64,000 bases of DNA, taken from NCBI RefSeq assembly GCF_040958095.1, contig NC_091193.1, forward strand, positions 24,296,401 to 24,360,400, read 5' to 3'. The notes beneath the pieces were generated by a model. It was not told the DNA's origin. It worked only from the letters and a program-made list of their open reading frames with translations, and did no database searches. The position numbers and the translations under genes are program-made. How positions within the stretch are numbered: the first letter of the stretch is position 1; every line of letters starts with the position of its first letter. Positions 54,328 to 64,000 of the stretch are shown here, in pieces. This DNA is from Procambarus clarkii (lineage: Eukaryota; Arthropoda; Malacostraca; Decapoda; Cambaridae).

Positions 54328-56320
54328 GAGGTGGTGGTTATGGTTGTTGGTGGTGGTTGTACTGGTGGTGGTTATGGTTGGTGGTGGTGGTGCTTGTACT
54401 GGTGGTGGTGGTGGTTATGGTTGGTGGTGGTGGTGCTTGTACTGGTGGTGGTTATGGTTGGTGGTGGTGGTGCTTGTACTGGTGGTGGTTATGGTTGTTG
54501 GTGGTGGTGGTTATGGTTGGTGGTGGTGGTGCTTGTACTGGTGGTGGTTATGGTTGTTGTTGGTGCTTGTACTGGTGGTGGTTATGGTTGTTGTTGGTGC
54601 TTGTACTGGTTGTGGTTATGGTTGGTGGTGGTGGTGGTTATGGTTGTTGGTGGTGCTTGTAGTGGTGGTGGTTATGGTTGTTGGTGGTGCTTGTAGTGGT
54701 GGTGGTTATGGTTGGTGGTGGTGCTTGTACTGGTGGTGGTTATGGTTGGTGGTGGTGCTTGTACTGGTGGTGGTTATGGTTGTTGGTGGTGGTTGTACTG
54801 GTGGTGGTTATGGTTGGTGGTGGTGCTTGTACTGGTGGTGGTTATGGTTGGTGGTGGTGGTGGTTATGGTTGGTGGTGGTGGTGGTTGTACTGGTGGTGG
54901 TTATGGTTGGTGGTGGTGCTTGTACTGGTGGTGGTTATGGTTGGTGGTGGTGGTGGTTGTACTGGTGGTGGTTATGGTTGGTGGTGGTGCTTGTACTGGT
55001 GGTGGTTATGGTTGGTGGTGGTGGTGGTTGTACTGGTGGTGGTGCTTGTACTGGTGGTGGTTATGGTTGGTGGTGGTGGTGGTTGTACTGGTGGTGGTTA
55101 TGGTTGGTGGTGGTGGTTATGGTTGGTGGTGGTGGTGGTTGTACTGGTGGTGGTGCTTGTACTGGTGGTGGTTATGGTTGGTGGTGGTGGTTGTACTGGT
55201 GGTGGTTATGGTTGGTGGTGGTGGTGGTTGTACTGGTGGTGGTTATGGTTGGTGGTGGTGCTTGTACTGGTGGTGGTTATGGTTGGTGGTGGTGGTGGTT
55301 GTACTGGTGGTGGTTATGGTTGGTGGTGGTGGTGGTTGTACTGGTGGTGGTGGTGGTTGTACTGGTGGTGGTTATGGTTGGTGGTGGTGGTGGTTGTACT
55401 GGTGGTGGTTATGGTTGGTGGTGGTGCTTGTACTGGTGGTTATGGTTGGTGGTGGTTGTACTGGTGGTGGTTATGGTTGTTGGTGGTGCTTGTAGTGGTG
55501 GTTGGTGGGGGTGCTTGTACTGGTGGTGGTTATGGTTGGTGGTGGTGGTGGTTATGGTTGTTGGTGGTGCTTGTTGTGGTGGTGGTTATGGTTGTTGGTG
55601 GTGCTTGTACTGGTGGTGGTTATGGTTGGTGGTGGTGCTTGTACTGGTGGTGGTTATGGTTGGTGGTGGTGCTTGTACTGGTGGTGGTTATGGTTGTTGG
55701 TGGTGCTTGTACTGGTGGTGGTTATGGTTGTTGGTGGTGCTTGTACTGGTGGTGGTTATGGTTGTTGGTGGTGCTTGTACTGGTGGTGGTTATGGTTGTT
55801 GGTGCTTGTACTGGTGGTGGTTATGGTTGTTGGTGGTGCTTGTTGTGGTGGTGCTTGTACTGGTGGTGGTTATGGTTGGTGGTGGTGCTTGTACTGGTGG
55901 TGGTTATGGTTGTTGGTGGTGGTTGTACTGGTGGTGGTTATGGTTGGTGGTGGTGCTTGTACTGGTGGTGGTTATGGTTGGTGGTGGTGCTTGTACTGGT
56001 GGTGGTTATGGTTGTTGGTGGTGCTTGTTGTGGTGGTGGTTATGGTTGGTGGTGGTGCTTGTACTGGTGGTGGTTATGGTTGGTGGTGGTGCTTGTTGTG
56101 GTGGTGGTTATGGTTATTGGTGGTGGTTGTACTGGTGGTGGTTATGGTTGGTGGTGGTGCTTGTTGTGGTGGTGGTTATGGTTATTGGTGGTGGTTGTAC
56201 TGGTGGTGGTTATGGTTGGTGGTGGTGCTTGTTGTGGTGGTGGTTATGGTTATTGGTGGTGGTTGTACTGGTGGTGGTTATGGTTGGTGGTGGTGCTTGT
56301 TGTGGTGGTGGTTATGGTTG
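54328..56320. repeat. 2-kb GGT-rich minisatellite
   Basis: Interspersed GGTGGTGGTTATGGTTG and GTGGTGGTGCTTGTACTGG subunits with GTTGTTGG/GTTGGTGG variants. There is strong G+T bias on the + strand. All three forward frames stay open for 300-560 codons, because subunit lengths are multiples of 3. The frames are Trp/Val/Gly-rich artefacts. Confidence 0.97.
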
Positions 56321-56867
56321 TCACCACCTCAGCTCTCACTCCTCGGGTGGAGTGTTTCCTCTCTACTTCTAGAGACATTACACACATGCGCTACTATATT
56401 TAACCCCGGCCTCATTACCGTTAGGTCTGGAACTACGTATAGCGCAGCTAGTCACTGCTGCTCTTACCAACAATAACTATCAAGTAACTTGACTTTTGGG
56501 TAATTCTTTACACCCCCCCTACCCCCCCCCCCCCCCTGTGTGTGTGTGTGTGTGTGTGTAGGAGAATGTTGGTGTACGCCACCCCGCACCACCTGGGCTC
56601 TGGTGGTCCCTAACACCACCATACCTCTATGGCTGCCGCATTGTGTTCCTTGGTAACACACGCACCCACACCCTCCCCTACACCCTCCCTGCCCCACACC
56701 CAGCCCCCGACCCCCGTCCTACACCCACCTTATTAACCCCTAGCCCCCTCCTGCCCCACACCGACCCCCACACCCAGTCTATTATGTCGGACGCCTGCCC
56801 CACACATTCCCACTTGCCCCACACCCACACACCCCAATCCCCCACACCCACCACCACCACCACCTGA
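56321..56867. other. Low-complexity C-rich and (TG)n sequence
   Basis: A C-run with short (TG)n lies at about 56520-56560 and CCCCACACCC-rich text at about 56660-56860. No gene was recognised. Confidence 0.6.
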
Positions 56868-57035
56868 GAGCTGAGTGGACAGCGCTTTGGGTTCGTAGTC
56901 CTGAGGTTCCGGGTTCGATCCCCGGTGGAGGTGGAAACAAATGGGCAGTTTCTTTCATCCTGGTGTCCCTGTTCACCTAGCAGTAAATAGTTGCCTGGGA
57001 GTTAGACAGCTGCTACGGGATGCTTCCTGGGGGTG
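56868..57035 (+). mobile_element. tRNA-Thr-headed SINE, forward copy
   Basis: A-box-like GCTGAGTGGACAGCGC, a TTCGTAG anticodon loop (CGT) and a T arm CCGGG-TTCGATC-CCCGG at 56910-56926. The body follows: ACAAATGGGCAGTTTCTTTC, TAGCAGTAAATAGTTGCCTG and ATGCTTCCTGGGGGTGTGTG. It abuts the opposite-strand copy. Confidence 0.85.
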
Positions 57036-57335
57036 TGTGTATTCACCTAGTTGTGCTTGCAGGGCTTGAGCTCTGCTCTTTCAGCCCGCCTCTCAACTGT
57101 CAGTTAATCAACTGACATTAGTTACTAACTACTAACTAATTTTGTCCACGCGCGCACACACCCAGGAAGCAGCTCGTAGCAGCTGTCTAACTCCCAGGTA
57201 CCTATTTACTGCTAGGTAACAGGGGGCATCAGGGTGAAGGAAACTCTGCCCATTTGTTTTTCCGTCAGCTGCCGGGATTGAACCGGTCCCTAGGTCCACA
57301 AGTCTAGAGCGCTGTCCACCCAGCCAGCCAGCCCC
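57036..57335 (-). mobile_element. tRNA-Thr-headed SINE, reverse copy, near full length
   Basis: Reverse strand: head with TGGGTGGACAGCGCTCTAGA, T arm CCGG-TTCAAT-CCCGG, body and GTTGAGAGGCGGGCTGAAAG, ending AAGCACAACTAGGTGAATAC. The internal CA block is only GTGTGTGCGCGCG. It pairs tail-to-tail with 56868-57035. Confidence 0.85.
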
Positions 57336-57359
57336 TAAGTGTGTGTGTGTGTGTGAAAA

Positions 57360-57418
57360 TTAGGATTAAGGACCAGCCCGAAACGCTATGCATGCTAGTG
57401 GCTTTTGAAGGATGTAAG

Positions 57419-57486
<68 letters not shown>

Positions 57487-57789
57487 CTGAAAACTCACAC
57501 CCCAGACGTGACTCGAACCCATACTGCCAGGAGCAACGCAACTGGTATGTACAGGACGCCTTAATCCGCTTGACCATCACGACCGGACAAAAGGAAGTGA
57601 TAGCCGAAGCTATTTGAATCACTTCCCCGCCGGCACTCGGATGGTAATCTTGGGCATAGCATTTTATCAAATCACCTCATTCTTTGGGGCACACGTGAGG
57701 AACACATGTTCCTGGCAGTATGGGTTCGAGTCACTTCTGGGGTGTGAGTTTTCAGTTGCATATAGTCCTGGGAACCATTCAGGCTTGTT

Positions 57790-57878
<89 letters not shown>

Positions 57879-57945
57879 AGTTCTTACATTCTTGAACAGC
57901 CACTAGTATGCATAGCGTTTCGGGCTGGTCCTTAATCCCAATACT
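57360..57945. repeat. 585-bp imperfect inverted repeat built from two SINE-like units with (TA)n tails
   Basis: The outer arms GGATTAAGGACCAGCCCGAA...ATGTAAGAA (57362-57420) and their reverse complement (57883-57943) flank (TA)n runs (57421-57484 and 57792-57875). Inside these lie reversed and forward copies of GGCAGTATGGGTTCGAGTCA + CTTCTGGGGTGTGAG text. The centre (about 57590-57705) is single copy. Confidence 0.9.
57485..57592 (-). mobile_element. tRNA-Leu/Ser-like SINE head with (TA)n tail
   Basis: Reverse strand: GTCGTGATGGTCAAGCGGAT, TAAGGCGTCCTG (an A box of the long-variable-arm tRNA type, TGGTCAAGCGG), then TATGGGTTCGAGTCACG (B box), GGGGTGTGAGTTTTCAGTT and the (TA)n. A second, head-less copy lies at 57705-57790. 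Confidence 0.7.
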
Positions 57946-57954
57946 CCCCAAAAT

Positions 57955-58126
57955 TCGATCCGTTAATGGTTTAAGAAGCAGGTACCTATTTTAGTGTTGG
58001 GTAAACAGAGGCTACAGTTAAGGATTGGCATCCTGTAAATCCTCCCCACCAGGATATGAACCCAGGTCAAAGTGCTCGCGAATCACTAGGCGAGGGTGTT
58101 AACACTACGCCACGGGGACTGCTTAA
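57955..58126 (-). mobile_element. Third tRNA-derived SINE type
   Basis: Reverse strand: CCCCGTGGCGTAGTGTTAAC (A box), GACCTGGGTTCATATCCTGG (B box) and GGTGGGG, which can pair with the CCCC start. GGATTGGC-type body and GTTTACCCAACACTAAAATA follow. It is a different family from the Thr-headed SINE. Confidence 0.65.
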
Positions 58127-58154
58127 GCGGTCAGGCGTTGTTGATTACTATGTA

Positions 58155-58400
58155 CTTGGGAGTGGGTCAAGTTGGGTAGTAAGAGGCGCATGTTAAGGTG
58201 AAGGTGGTAATGGTATAGTGGTCCCTGGTAGTGAGGGGTGGGTCAAGTTGGGTAGTAAGAGACGCATGTTAAGGTGAAGGTGGTAATGGTATAGTGGTCC
58301 CTGGTAGTGAGGGGTGGGTCAAGTTGGGTAGTAAGAGACGCATGTTAAGGTGAAGGTGGTAATGGTATAGTGGTCCCTGGTAGTGAGGGGTGGGTCAGGC
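58155..58400. repeat. 76-bp tandem repeat, about 3.2 copies
   Basis: GTGGGTCAAGTTGGGTAGTA...TATAGTGGTCCCTGGTAGTG repeats at 58162, 58238, 58314 and 58390. Copies 2 and 3 are identical and copy 1 differs at a few sites. Confidence 0.95.
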
Positions 58401-58689
58401 CGCCGCTGTTGCCTGGCGGGGCAACCTACCTCACCTTTAACACCCGCCACCAAGGTTGGAGCCTCATCTTCGCCAGAACGTTTGTTTATTTTCCTACCTG
58501 CTTCTTGGTCAGATGTGTTGTTTAATCAGGCAGGTGATACTAGCTGGCCCTTTAACCCCCCCTTCCCCCCCTCCCCCATCTCTCTCCCTTTCCTTTAGTA
58601 GGCTCTAAGACCTGAGCTACCAGTCTACCTCACCGCCACTCTTCAAGTAAACCCAACCCCAACCAAAATAGAAGATAAAACTTGTTTTA
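58401..58689. other. No recognisable gene
   Basis: C-rich text near 58555-58590. Nothing coding was recognised. Confidence 0.5.
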
Positions 58690-59866
58690 TGTTTTCTCAG
58701 ATCACAAGCTCATTGAAGTGCAAACTACCATCAGTACTCAGAACAGACCTAAAACAATGATCAGGCAACACTGATTGATTATTCAGTAAATTCAATTTTA
58801 ATAACACATTGTACTGGGAGAAAATAAACAGGGCACTTACAAACATTCAATGGGAAAATGTTCTAAGTAATAAATATCCTACAAAAGGAATAGAAAAACT
58901 GACTTCGGAAGCATATAAAGTCTGAAACATGTTCCATTGAGGAAAGCCAAAAAGAGGTCCAGCAAGAGAATGCAGACGACACTATAAAATAAGGAAAAAT
59001 TAACAAATGCTTAAGCAAACACAACTTTCCCTACAAAGAATGAATAATTTAAACAGGGAGATTGAAGAAATCGAACAGAAATTGAAACATTCATTTCAGA
59101 TTGAAGAAAGGCAACTAGAACAAAAAGCAATTCAAGAAATAGAGAAAACCCAAAAATATTTCTTCACATATGCGAAATGAAAAGCAAAAACCACTGCCAG
59201 TATTGAACCTATTCGTACAAGTGAAAGTTCATACACTGAGGATGACAACAAAATTAGTGAAATCCTAAAAAAAAAAAACCAGTATGAAAACATGTTTAGC
59301 ACTCCGGTAAACAGCATGAAAGTGGAAGATCCGGACAACTTTATGTGTGGTATCCAAACCCCTGTAAATCTAACTGATATCAACACGAGCGTGGCAGATT
59401 TTGAAAAATAAATTGACAATGCCCATGCTCTCAGCCCCGGGTCCAGACTCATAGAATTCAATATTTATAAAGAAATGCAAAGTGCCAGTAGCACAGGCAC
59501 TCAGTATAGTGTGGAGGAAGAGCTTGGACACGGGGGAGATACCAGACGCGCTTAAAGTAGCAGACATTGCCCCTCTACACAAGGGACGGAGCAAAGCATT
59601 GGCAAAGAATTATAGACCAGTTGCACTAACGTCCCACATAATACAAGTATTTGAGAGAGTATCAGGAGTCAGGTCACTAGTCTCATGGAGACCAATGACC
59701 TTCACAACCCAGGCCAACATGGATTTAGAGCAGGAAGATCACGCCTCTCACAGCTACTTGATCACTACGACAAAGTCACTGAGGCATTAGAAGAAAAACA
59801 GAATGCAGATGTGATATACACGGACTTAGCAAAGGCATTCAATAAATGTGACTATGGAGTGATAGC
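58690..59866 (+). pseudogene. LINE-A copy 3, EN end to mid-RT
   Basis: It begins at the endonuclease SDHKLIEVQTTISTQNRPKT text (from TCAGATCACAAGCTC at 58700), then the basic linker with several stops (for example CATATGCGAAATGA where copy 1 reads YAKSKAK). The RT start is well kept: VAQALSIVWRKSLDTGEIPD, ALKVADIAPLHKGRSKALAK, NYRPVALTSHIIQVFERV, a shift, HGFRAGRSRLSQLLDHYDK and DLAKAFNKCDYGVIAG. It then ends abruptly at 59866 in non-LINE DNA. It shares HKGR, IIQVFE and AFNKCD with copy 2 but not copy 1, so 2 and 3 form one subfamily. It is inactive and lacks the palm. Confidence 0.9.
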
Positions 59867-59944
59867 AGGAGTGAGGGGACACCCCTGGGTGTACCTTCCA
59901 ACACCACCCACTGGATAATTTATTGATTGTTGCCGCCGGAGGCT

Positions 59945-60132
59945 GCTAGTTTATTGTGCACCCCATACTCATCCTGTGAACGGTAGTTTATTGTGCACCC
60001 CATACTCATCCTGTGAGCGGTAGTTTATTGTGCACCCCATACTCCTCCTGTGAGCGGTAGTTTATTGTGCACCCCATACTCATCCTGTGAGCGGTAGTTT
60101 ATTGTGCACCCCATACTCATCCTGTGAGTGGT
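59945..60132. repeat. 37-bp tandem repeat, 5 copies
   Basis: The unit is TAGTTTATTGTGCACCCCAT + ACTCATCCTGTGAGCGG. Copies differ by one or two bases. The text then runs on (GCGCAAAAAGCATTACAGAG) as a dispersed element also found once, without expansion, at 38895-39000. Confidence 0.95.
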
Positions 60133-61194
60133 AGCGCAAAAAGCATTACAGAGGGCTTTTATCAGACCTCAACTCAAATTATTACATAAACAATTTCATC
60201 TATCCTTCACACCTTTTAATTACAATGTCATCTAGTTACAGAGAAGGTTATCTTGAGATAATGTAACGGGGACTGGGTGATGGCTCTCTCGTCCACTACC
60301 CTGCCCTTAGTTAACTAAAACTTACAGCCCCCAGAGCTCTCCTCTCAGCCTTCAGTCCACTCCTGGTGATCTCCGAGGATTGACTGCCTTAGGTACCACC
60401 AACACGAGAAGCTGTACCGGCCCCCAGCAGACTTAAGGATCTCAGCTGCCACCACCAAACCCAGCCATATTGACGATTAATTAATTGTGGTTTAGACCAA
60501 TCAATTTAATCATTAATTACGTGGGGGTTAATCCCCAGTTAAATTGAAACAGGAGGTATGAAGTTACGTTAAATAAAAACCAAGGGAACATATCCTAGAT
60601 TAAAAATACTAGGCGTGCTTGGCATATGTATACTGACTCAGTCCAACACCCGGCTCGTGGGTCCCACGGCAGAGACAATCATTTGTATACTTATGGGAAA
60701 ACTCAAAAATACCATAAATACTAAACAAGATTTATTAATCAAGAATATCAAAATAGAAATAAAAAGAAACACTCCCTAACTGAAATATTCCAGAGAGGCA
60801 AGGATTGAGAATCACGTGTACCAAACTGTGCAACACGTTACTGTGATCTAAGAACCAGGCTGATGTTTGCTGGTGTACTGGAGGTAGATGTTCGTCTCCC
60901 AGCTGCTCACTCCACACTAAACTAACTTCTCTGTCTTCCAGACTGAAGCTAGCTAATATCACTCCACCAGCTTCCCTGGCTATTAAATTACCAAGCAGGG
61001 TTAAAGTGAACAAGCTAATCTTATTTACTGGCCAACCCAAATGGCTGAATTCCTATTGAAACTGATGGTAATTCTATAGGCATCTTGAGCCCGGCTATTT
61101 CCACTTACAATATTAAATAGTGACCTGAATTTTTACATTATGAATTAATAATAGGGTAGGTTGTGGTCACCCCCTAGGCCGCAAGATCCTTGAC
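60133..61194. other. Dispersed-element end and unclassified sequence, possible LTR
   Basis: GGTTATCTTGAGATAA (60246-60261) looks like the LINE-A' tail and is interrupted by TGTAACGGGGACTGGG. This is LTR-like by its TG start and its likeness to the solo LTR start TGTTACGG. I could not find a matching end or target duplication. No coding region was recognised. Confidence 0.35.
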
Positions 61195-62812
61195 CCAGGC
61201 CGAGTCATCCCGCCTAACAAACTAAATACCTGGTTGATACCTGGTTGATGGGGTTCTGGGAGTTCTTCTACTCCCCAAGCCCGGCCCGAGGCCAGGCTTG
61301 ACTTGTGAGAGTTTGGTCCACTAGTCTGTTGCTTGGAGAGGCCCGCAGGCCCACATACCCACCACAGTCTGGTTGGTCCGGCACTCCTTGGAGGAATACA
61401 TCCAGTTTCCTCTTGAAGATGTCCACGGTTGTTCCGGCAATATTTCTTATGCTTGCTGGGAGGGTGTTGAACAACCGCGGATCTCTGATGTTTATACAGT
61501 GTTCTCTGATTGTGCCTATGGCACCTCTGCTCTTCACTGGTTCTATTCTGCATTTTCTTCCGTATCATTCACTCCAGTACGTTGTTATTTTACTGTGTAG
61601 ATTTGGTACTTGGCCCTCCAGTATCTTCCAGGTGTATATTATTTGATATCTCTCTCGTCTTCTTTCTAGTGAGTACATTTGGAGGGCTTTGAGACGATCC
61701 CAATAATTTAGGTGCTTTATTGCGTCTATGCGTGCCGTATATGTTCTCTGTATTCCCTCTATTTCAGCAATCTCTCCTGCTCTGAACGGGGAAGTGAGTA
61801 CTGAGCAGTACTCAAGACGGGACAACACAAGTGACTTGAAGAGTACAACCAATGTGATGGGATCCCTGGATTTGAAAGTTCTCGTAATCCATCCTATCAT
61901 TTTTCTGGTTGTCGCAATATTTGCTTGGTTATGCTCCCTAAACGTTAGGTCGTCAGACATTATTATTCCCAAATCCTTTACATGTTGCTTTCCTACTATG
62001 GGCAAACTTGATTGTGTTTTGTACCCTGTATTATGTTTAAGGTTCTCATTTTTACCGTACCTGAGTACCTGGAATTCATCGCTGTTAAACATCATGTTAT
62101 TTTCTGCTGCCCAGTCGAAAACTTTATTAATATCTGCTTGTAGTTTTTCAATGTCTTCAGCAGAGGTAATTTTCATGCTGATTTTTGTGTCATCTGCAAA
62201 GGATGATACGAAGCTGTGACTTGTATTTTTGTTTGTATCTGATATGAGAATTAGGAAAAGCAGTGGTGCAAGAACTGTACCTTGAGGTACTGAACTTTTA
62301 ACTTCAATTGGACTAGGTTTTATATGGTTGACTGTTACTCTTTGTTTTCTGTTCGACAGAAAACTGAGTATCCAGCGTCCTACTTTACCAGGTATTCGCA
62401 TTGACCTCATTTTGTGTGCTATCACTCCATGGTCACATTTATTGAATGCCTTTGCTAAGTCCGTGTATTCCACATCTGCATTCTGTTTTTCTTCTAATGC
62501 CTCAGTGACTTTGTCATAATGGTCAAGTAGCTGTGAGAGGCATGATCTTCCTGCTCTAAATCCATGTTGGCATGGGTTGTGGAGGTCATTGGTCTCCATG
62601 ACACTAGTGACCTGACTCCTGATCACTCTCTCAAATACTTGTATTATGTGGGACGTTAGTGCAACTGGTCTATAATTCTTTGCCAATGTTTTGCTCCGTC
62701 CCTTGTGTAGAGGGGCAATGTCTGCTACTTTAAGTGCATCTGGTATCTCCCCCGTGTCCAAGCTCTTCCTCCACACTATACTGAGTGCCTGTGCTACTGG
62801 CACTTTGGCGAG
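61195..62812 (-). mobile_element. LINE-A copy 2, 5'-truncated in the RT
   Basis: Reverse strand, from VPVAQALSIVWRKSLDTGE (near 62805) to the 3' end with two tandem CCTGGTTGATA units at about 61228-61250. These are a CR1/L2-type short-repeat end. Upstream of 62812 the sequence changes at once to AGGTGGGCACAGAAGGG repeats, a 5'-truncation junction. Confidence 0.9.
61268..62810 (-). pseudogene. LINE-A reverse transcriptase, copy 2
   Basis: Open from about 62810 to a TGA at 61565-61567. Copy 1 has CGA (Arg, WSERYGRK) there, so this is a C-to-T change in a CpG. The frame then resumes to about 61268 as KSRGAIGTIREHCINIRD, LFNTLPASIRNIAGTTVDIF and KRKLDVFLQGVPDQPDCGGY. RT landmarks are HKGRSKTLAKNYRPVALTSH, HGFRAGRSCLSQLLDHYDK, YTDLAKAFNKCDHGV, SSVPQGTVLAPLLFLILISD and FADD at 62189-62200. 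The catalytic motif is intact. The 5' truncation removes the endonuclease and linker. Confidence 0.9.
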
Positions 62813-62984
62813 GTGGGCACAGAAGGGTAAGGTGGGCACAGGGGGGGGGGGAGAGGTGGGCGAGGGGTGTCTGGAGGACGGGCTGCTGCACGATGGGGGT
62901 CGCGGCTGGGCAAGAATAATTAAGGTTGGGTTATTGATCCCCGCCCACAGTGGTTGGTCAGCCCGGCACTCTCCATACCCAGTG
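62813..62984. other. Junction sequence, G-rich
   Basis: GGTGGGCACAG repeats and a G-run at about 62841-62850, then GTTGGTCAGCCCGGCACTCT. No feature beyond the LINE junction. Confidence 0.5.
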
Positions 62985-64000
62985 TTACACCCTCACACAC
63001 ACCCCTACACCCTCACACACACCCCTACACCCTCACACACACCTCTACACCCTCACACACCCCTACACCCTCACACACACCTCTACACCCTCACACACAC
63101 CTCTACACCCTCACACACACCTCTACACCCTCACACACACCTCTACACCCTCACACACACCCCTACACCCTCACACACCTCTACACCCTCACACACACCC
63201 CTACACCCTCACACACCTCTACACCCTCACACACACCTCTACACCCTCACACACACCTCTACACCCTCACACACACCTCTACACCCTCACACACACTTCT
63301 ACACCCTCACACACACCTCTACACCCTCACACACACCTCTACACCCTCACACACACCTCTACACCCTCACACACACCTCTACACCCTCACACACACCTCT
63401 ACACCCTCACACACACCTCTACACCCTCACACACACACCCCTACACCCTCACACACACACCCCTACATCCTCACACACACCTCTACACCCTCACACACAC
63501 CTCTACACCCTCACACACACCTCTACACCCTCACACACACCTCTACACCCTCACACACACCTCTACACCCTCACACACACCTCTACACCCTCACACACAC
63601 CTCTACACCCTCACACACACCTCTACACCCTCACACACACCTCTACACCCTCACACACACCTCTACACCCTCACACACACCTCTACACCCTCACATACAC
63701 CTCTACACCCTCACATACACCTCTACACCCTCACACACACCTCTACACCCTCACACACACCTCTACACCCTCACACACTCCTCTACACCCTCACACACTC
63801 CTCTACACCCTCACACACACCTCTACACCCTCACACACTCCTCTACACCCTCACACACACCTCTACACCCTCACACACACCTCTACACCCTCACACACTC
63901 CTCTACACCCTCACACACTCCTCTACACCCTCACACACACCTCTACACCCTCACACACTCCTCTACACCCTCACACACTCCTCTACACCCTCACACACAC
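62985..64000. repeat. 20-bp minisatellite, about 50 copies, open at the window edge
   Basis: The unit is ACACCCTCACACACACCTCT, with CCCCT, ACTCCT and AACA-type variants. Runs of one variant are clustered (for example CACTCCTCT towards the end). The array continues beyond the window. Confidence 0.97.

Noticed and set aside
54296-56476. Trp/Val/Gly-rich frames of up to 564 codons
   Set aside because: Translations of the GGT minisatellite, with all three frames open. No domain and no start context.
60260-61190. Second solo LTR starting TGTAACGGGG
   Set aside because: No matching CCGTTACA-type end and no target duplication could be found, so only a possibility is noted.
58690-62812. Twin-priming inversion as origin of LINE-A copies 3 and 2
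   Set aside because: The halves overlap by about 385 bp and are separated by 1.3 kb of unrelated DNA, which twin priming would not leave.

Overview
The window looks like a repeat-saturated invertebrate nuclear genome, most likely a decapod crustacean (crayfish-like). Four things point there: a single arthropod-type Nck/dock SH3 exon, many different tRNA-derived SINEs, long microsatellites and minisatellites, and a mix of CR1/L2-like LINEs, DIRS, piggyBac and Tigger relics. The species is inferred. Nothing prokaryotic, viral or CRISPR-like was seen.

The only host coding sequence I can defend is one internal exon (38471-38675, + strand). It encodes the first SH3 domain of an Nck/dreadlocks adaptor and has a good acceptor and donor. 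No other Nck exon was recognised, so the downstream intron is at least about 25 kb. If a coding exon lies upstream, that intron is at least about 38 kb. Much of the window is therefore probably intronic.

Layout. 1-2460: a 39-bp minisatellite and a GA-rich repeat. 2465-5190: LINE-A copy 1 (reverse). 5461-8370: a 29-bp minisatellite, a LINE ORF1-like relic with in-frame 27-bp repeats, and ACT-rich repeats. 8367-8815: a LINE RNase H end. 9-13 kb: unannotated unique-looking sequence. 14.1-19.39 kb: DIRS copy A, carrying a LINE-A insertion and preceded by a perfect 44-bp palindrome. 19.39-20.57 kb: piggyBac relic A. 22.5-26.96 kb: DIRS copy B, cut off by a Tigger relic. 27.4-33.4 kb: decayed LINE-A and LINE-B copies, the latter split by a TTAA-flanked element. 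33.47-34.49 kb: a solo LTR. 34.5-38.27 kb: piggyBac relics B and C, each with a younger DNA transposon inside. 38.47-38.68 kb: the Nck exon. 40-53.6 kb: LINE-B, LINE-C and LINE-D fragments, SINEs, microsatellites and a 129-bp hairpin. 54.3-56.3 kb: a 2-kb GGT-rich minisatellite. 56.9-58.1 kb: a SINE cluster with a large inverted repeat. 58.7-62.8 kb: LINE-A copies 3 and 2 in opposite orientation. 63-64 kb: a 20-bp minisatellite running off the edge.

Family names used here: LINE-A is an EN+RT element with a short tandem-repeat 3' end (CR1/L2-like). LINE-A' is a related tail family. LINE-B is a CR1-like RT. LINE-C is a LINE with RNase H. LINE-D has an RPIAVG-type RT. Every transposon seen is dead or non-autonomous, and none has a full open frame. 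No new cellular system was found. The points of interest are the nesting, the palindromes and the SINE/microsatellite structures.
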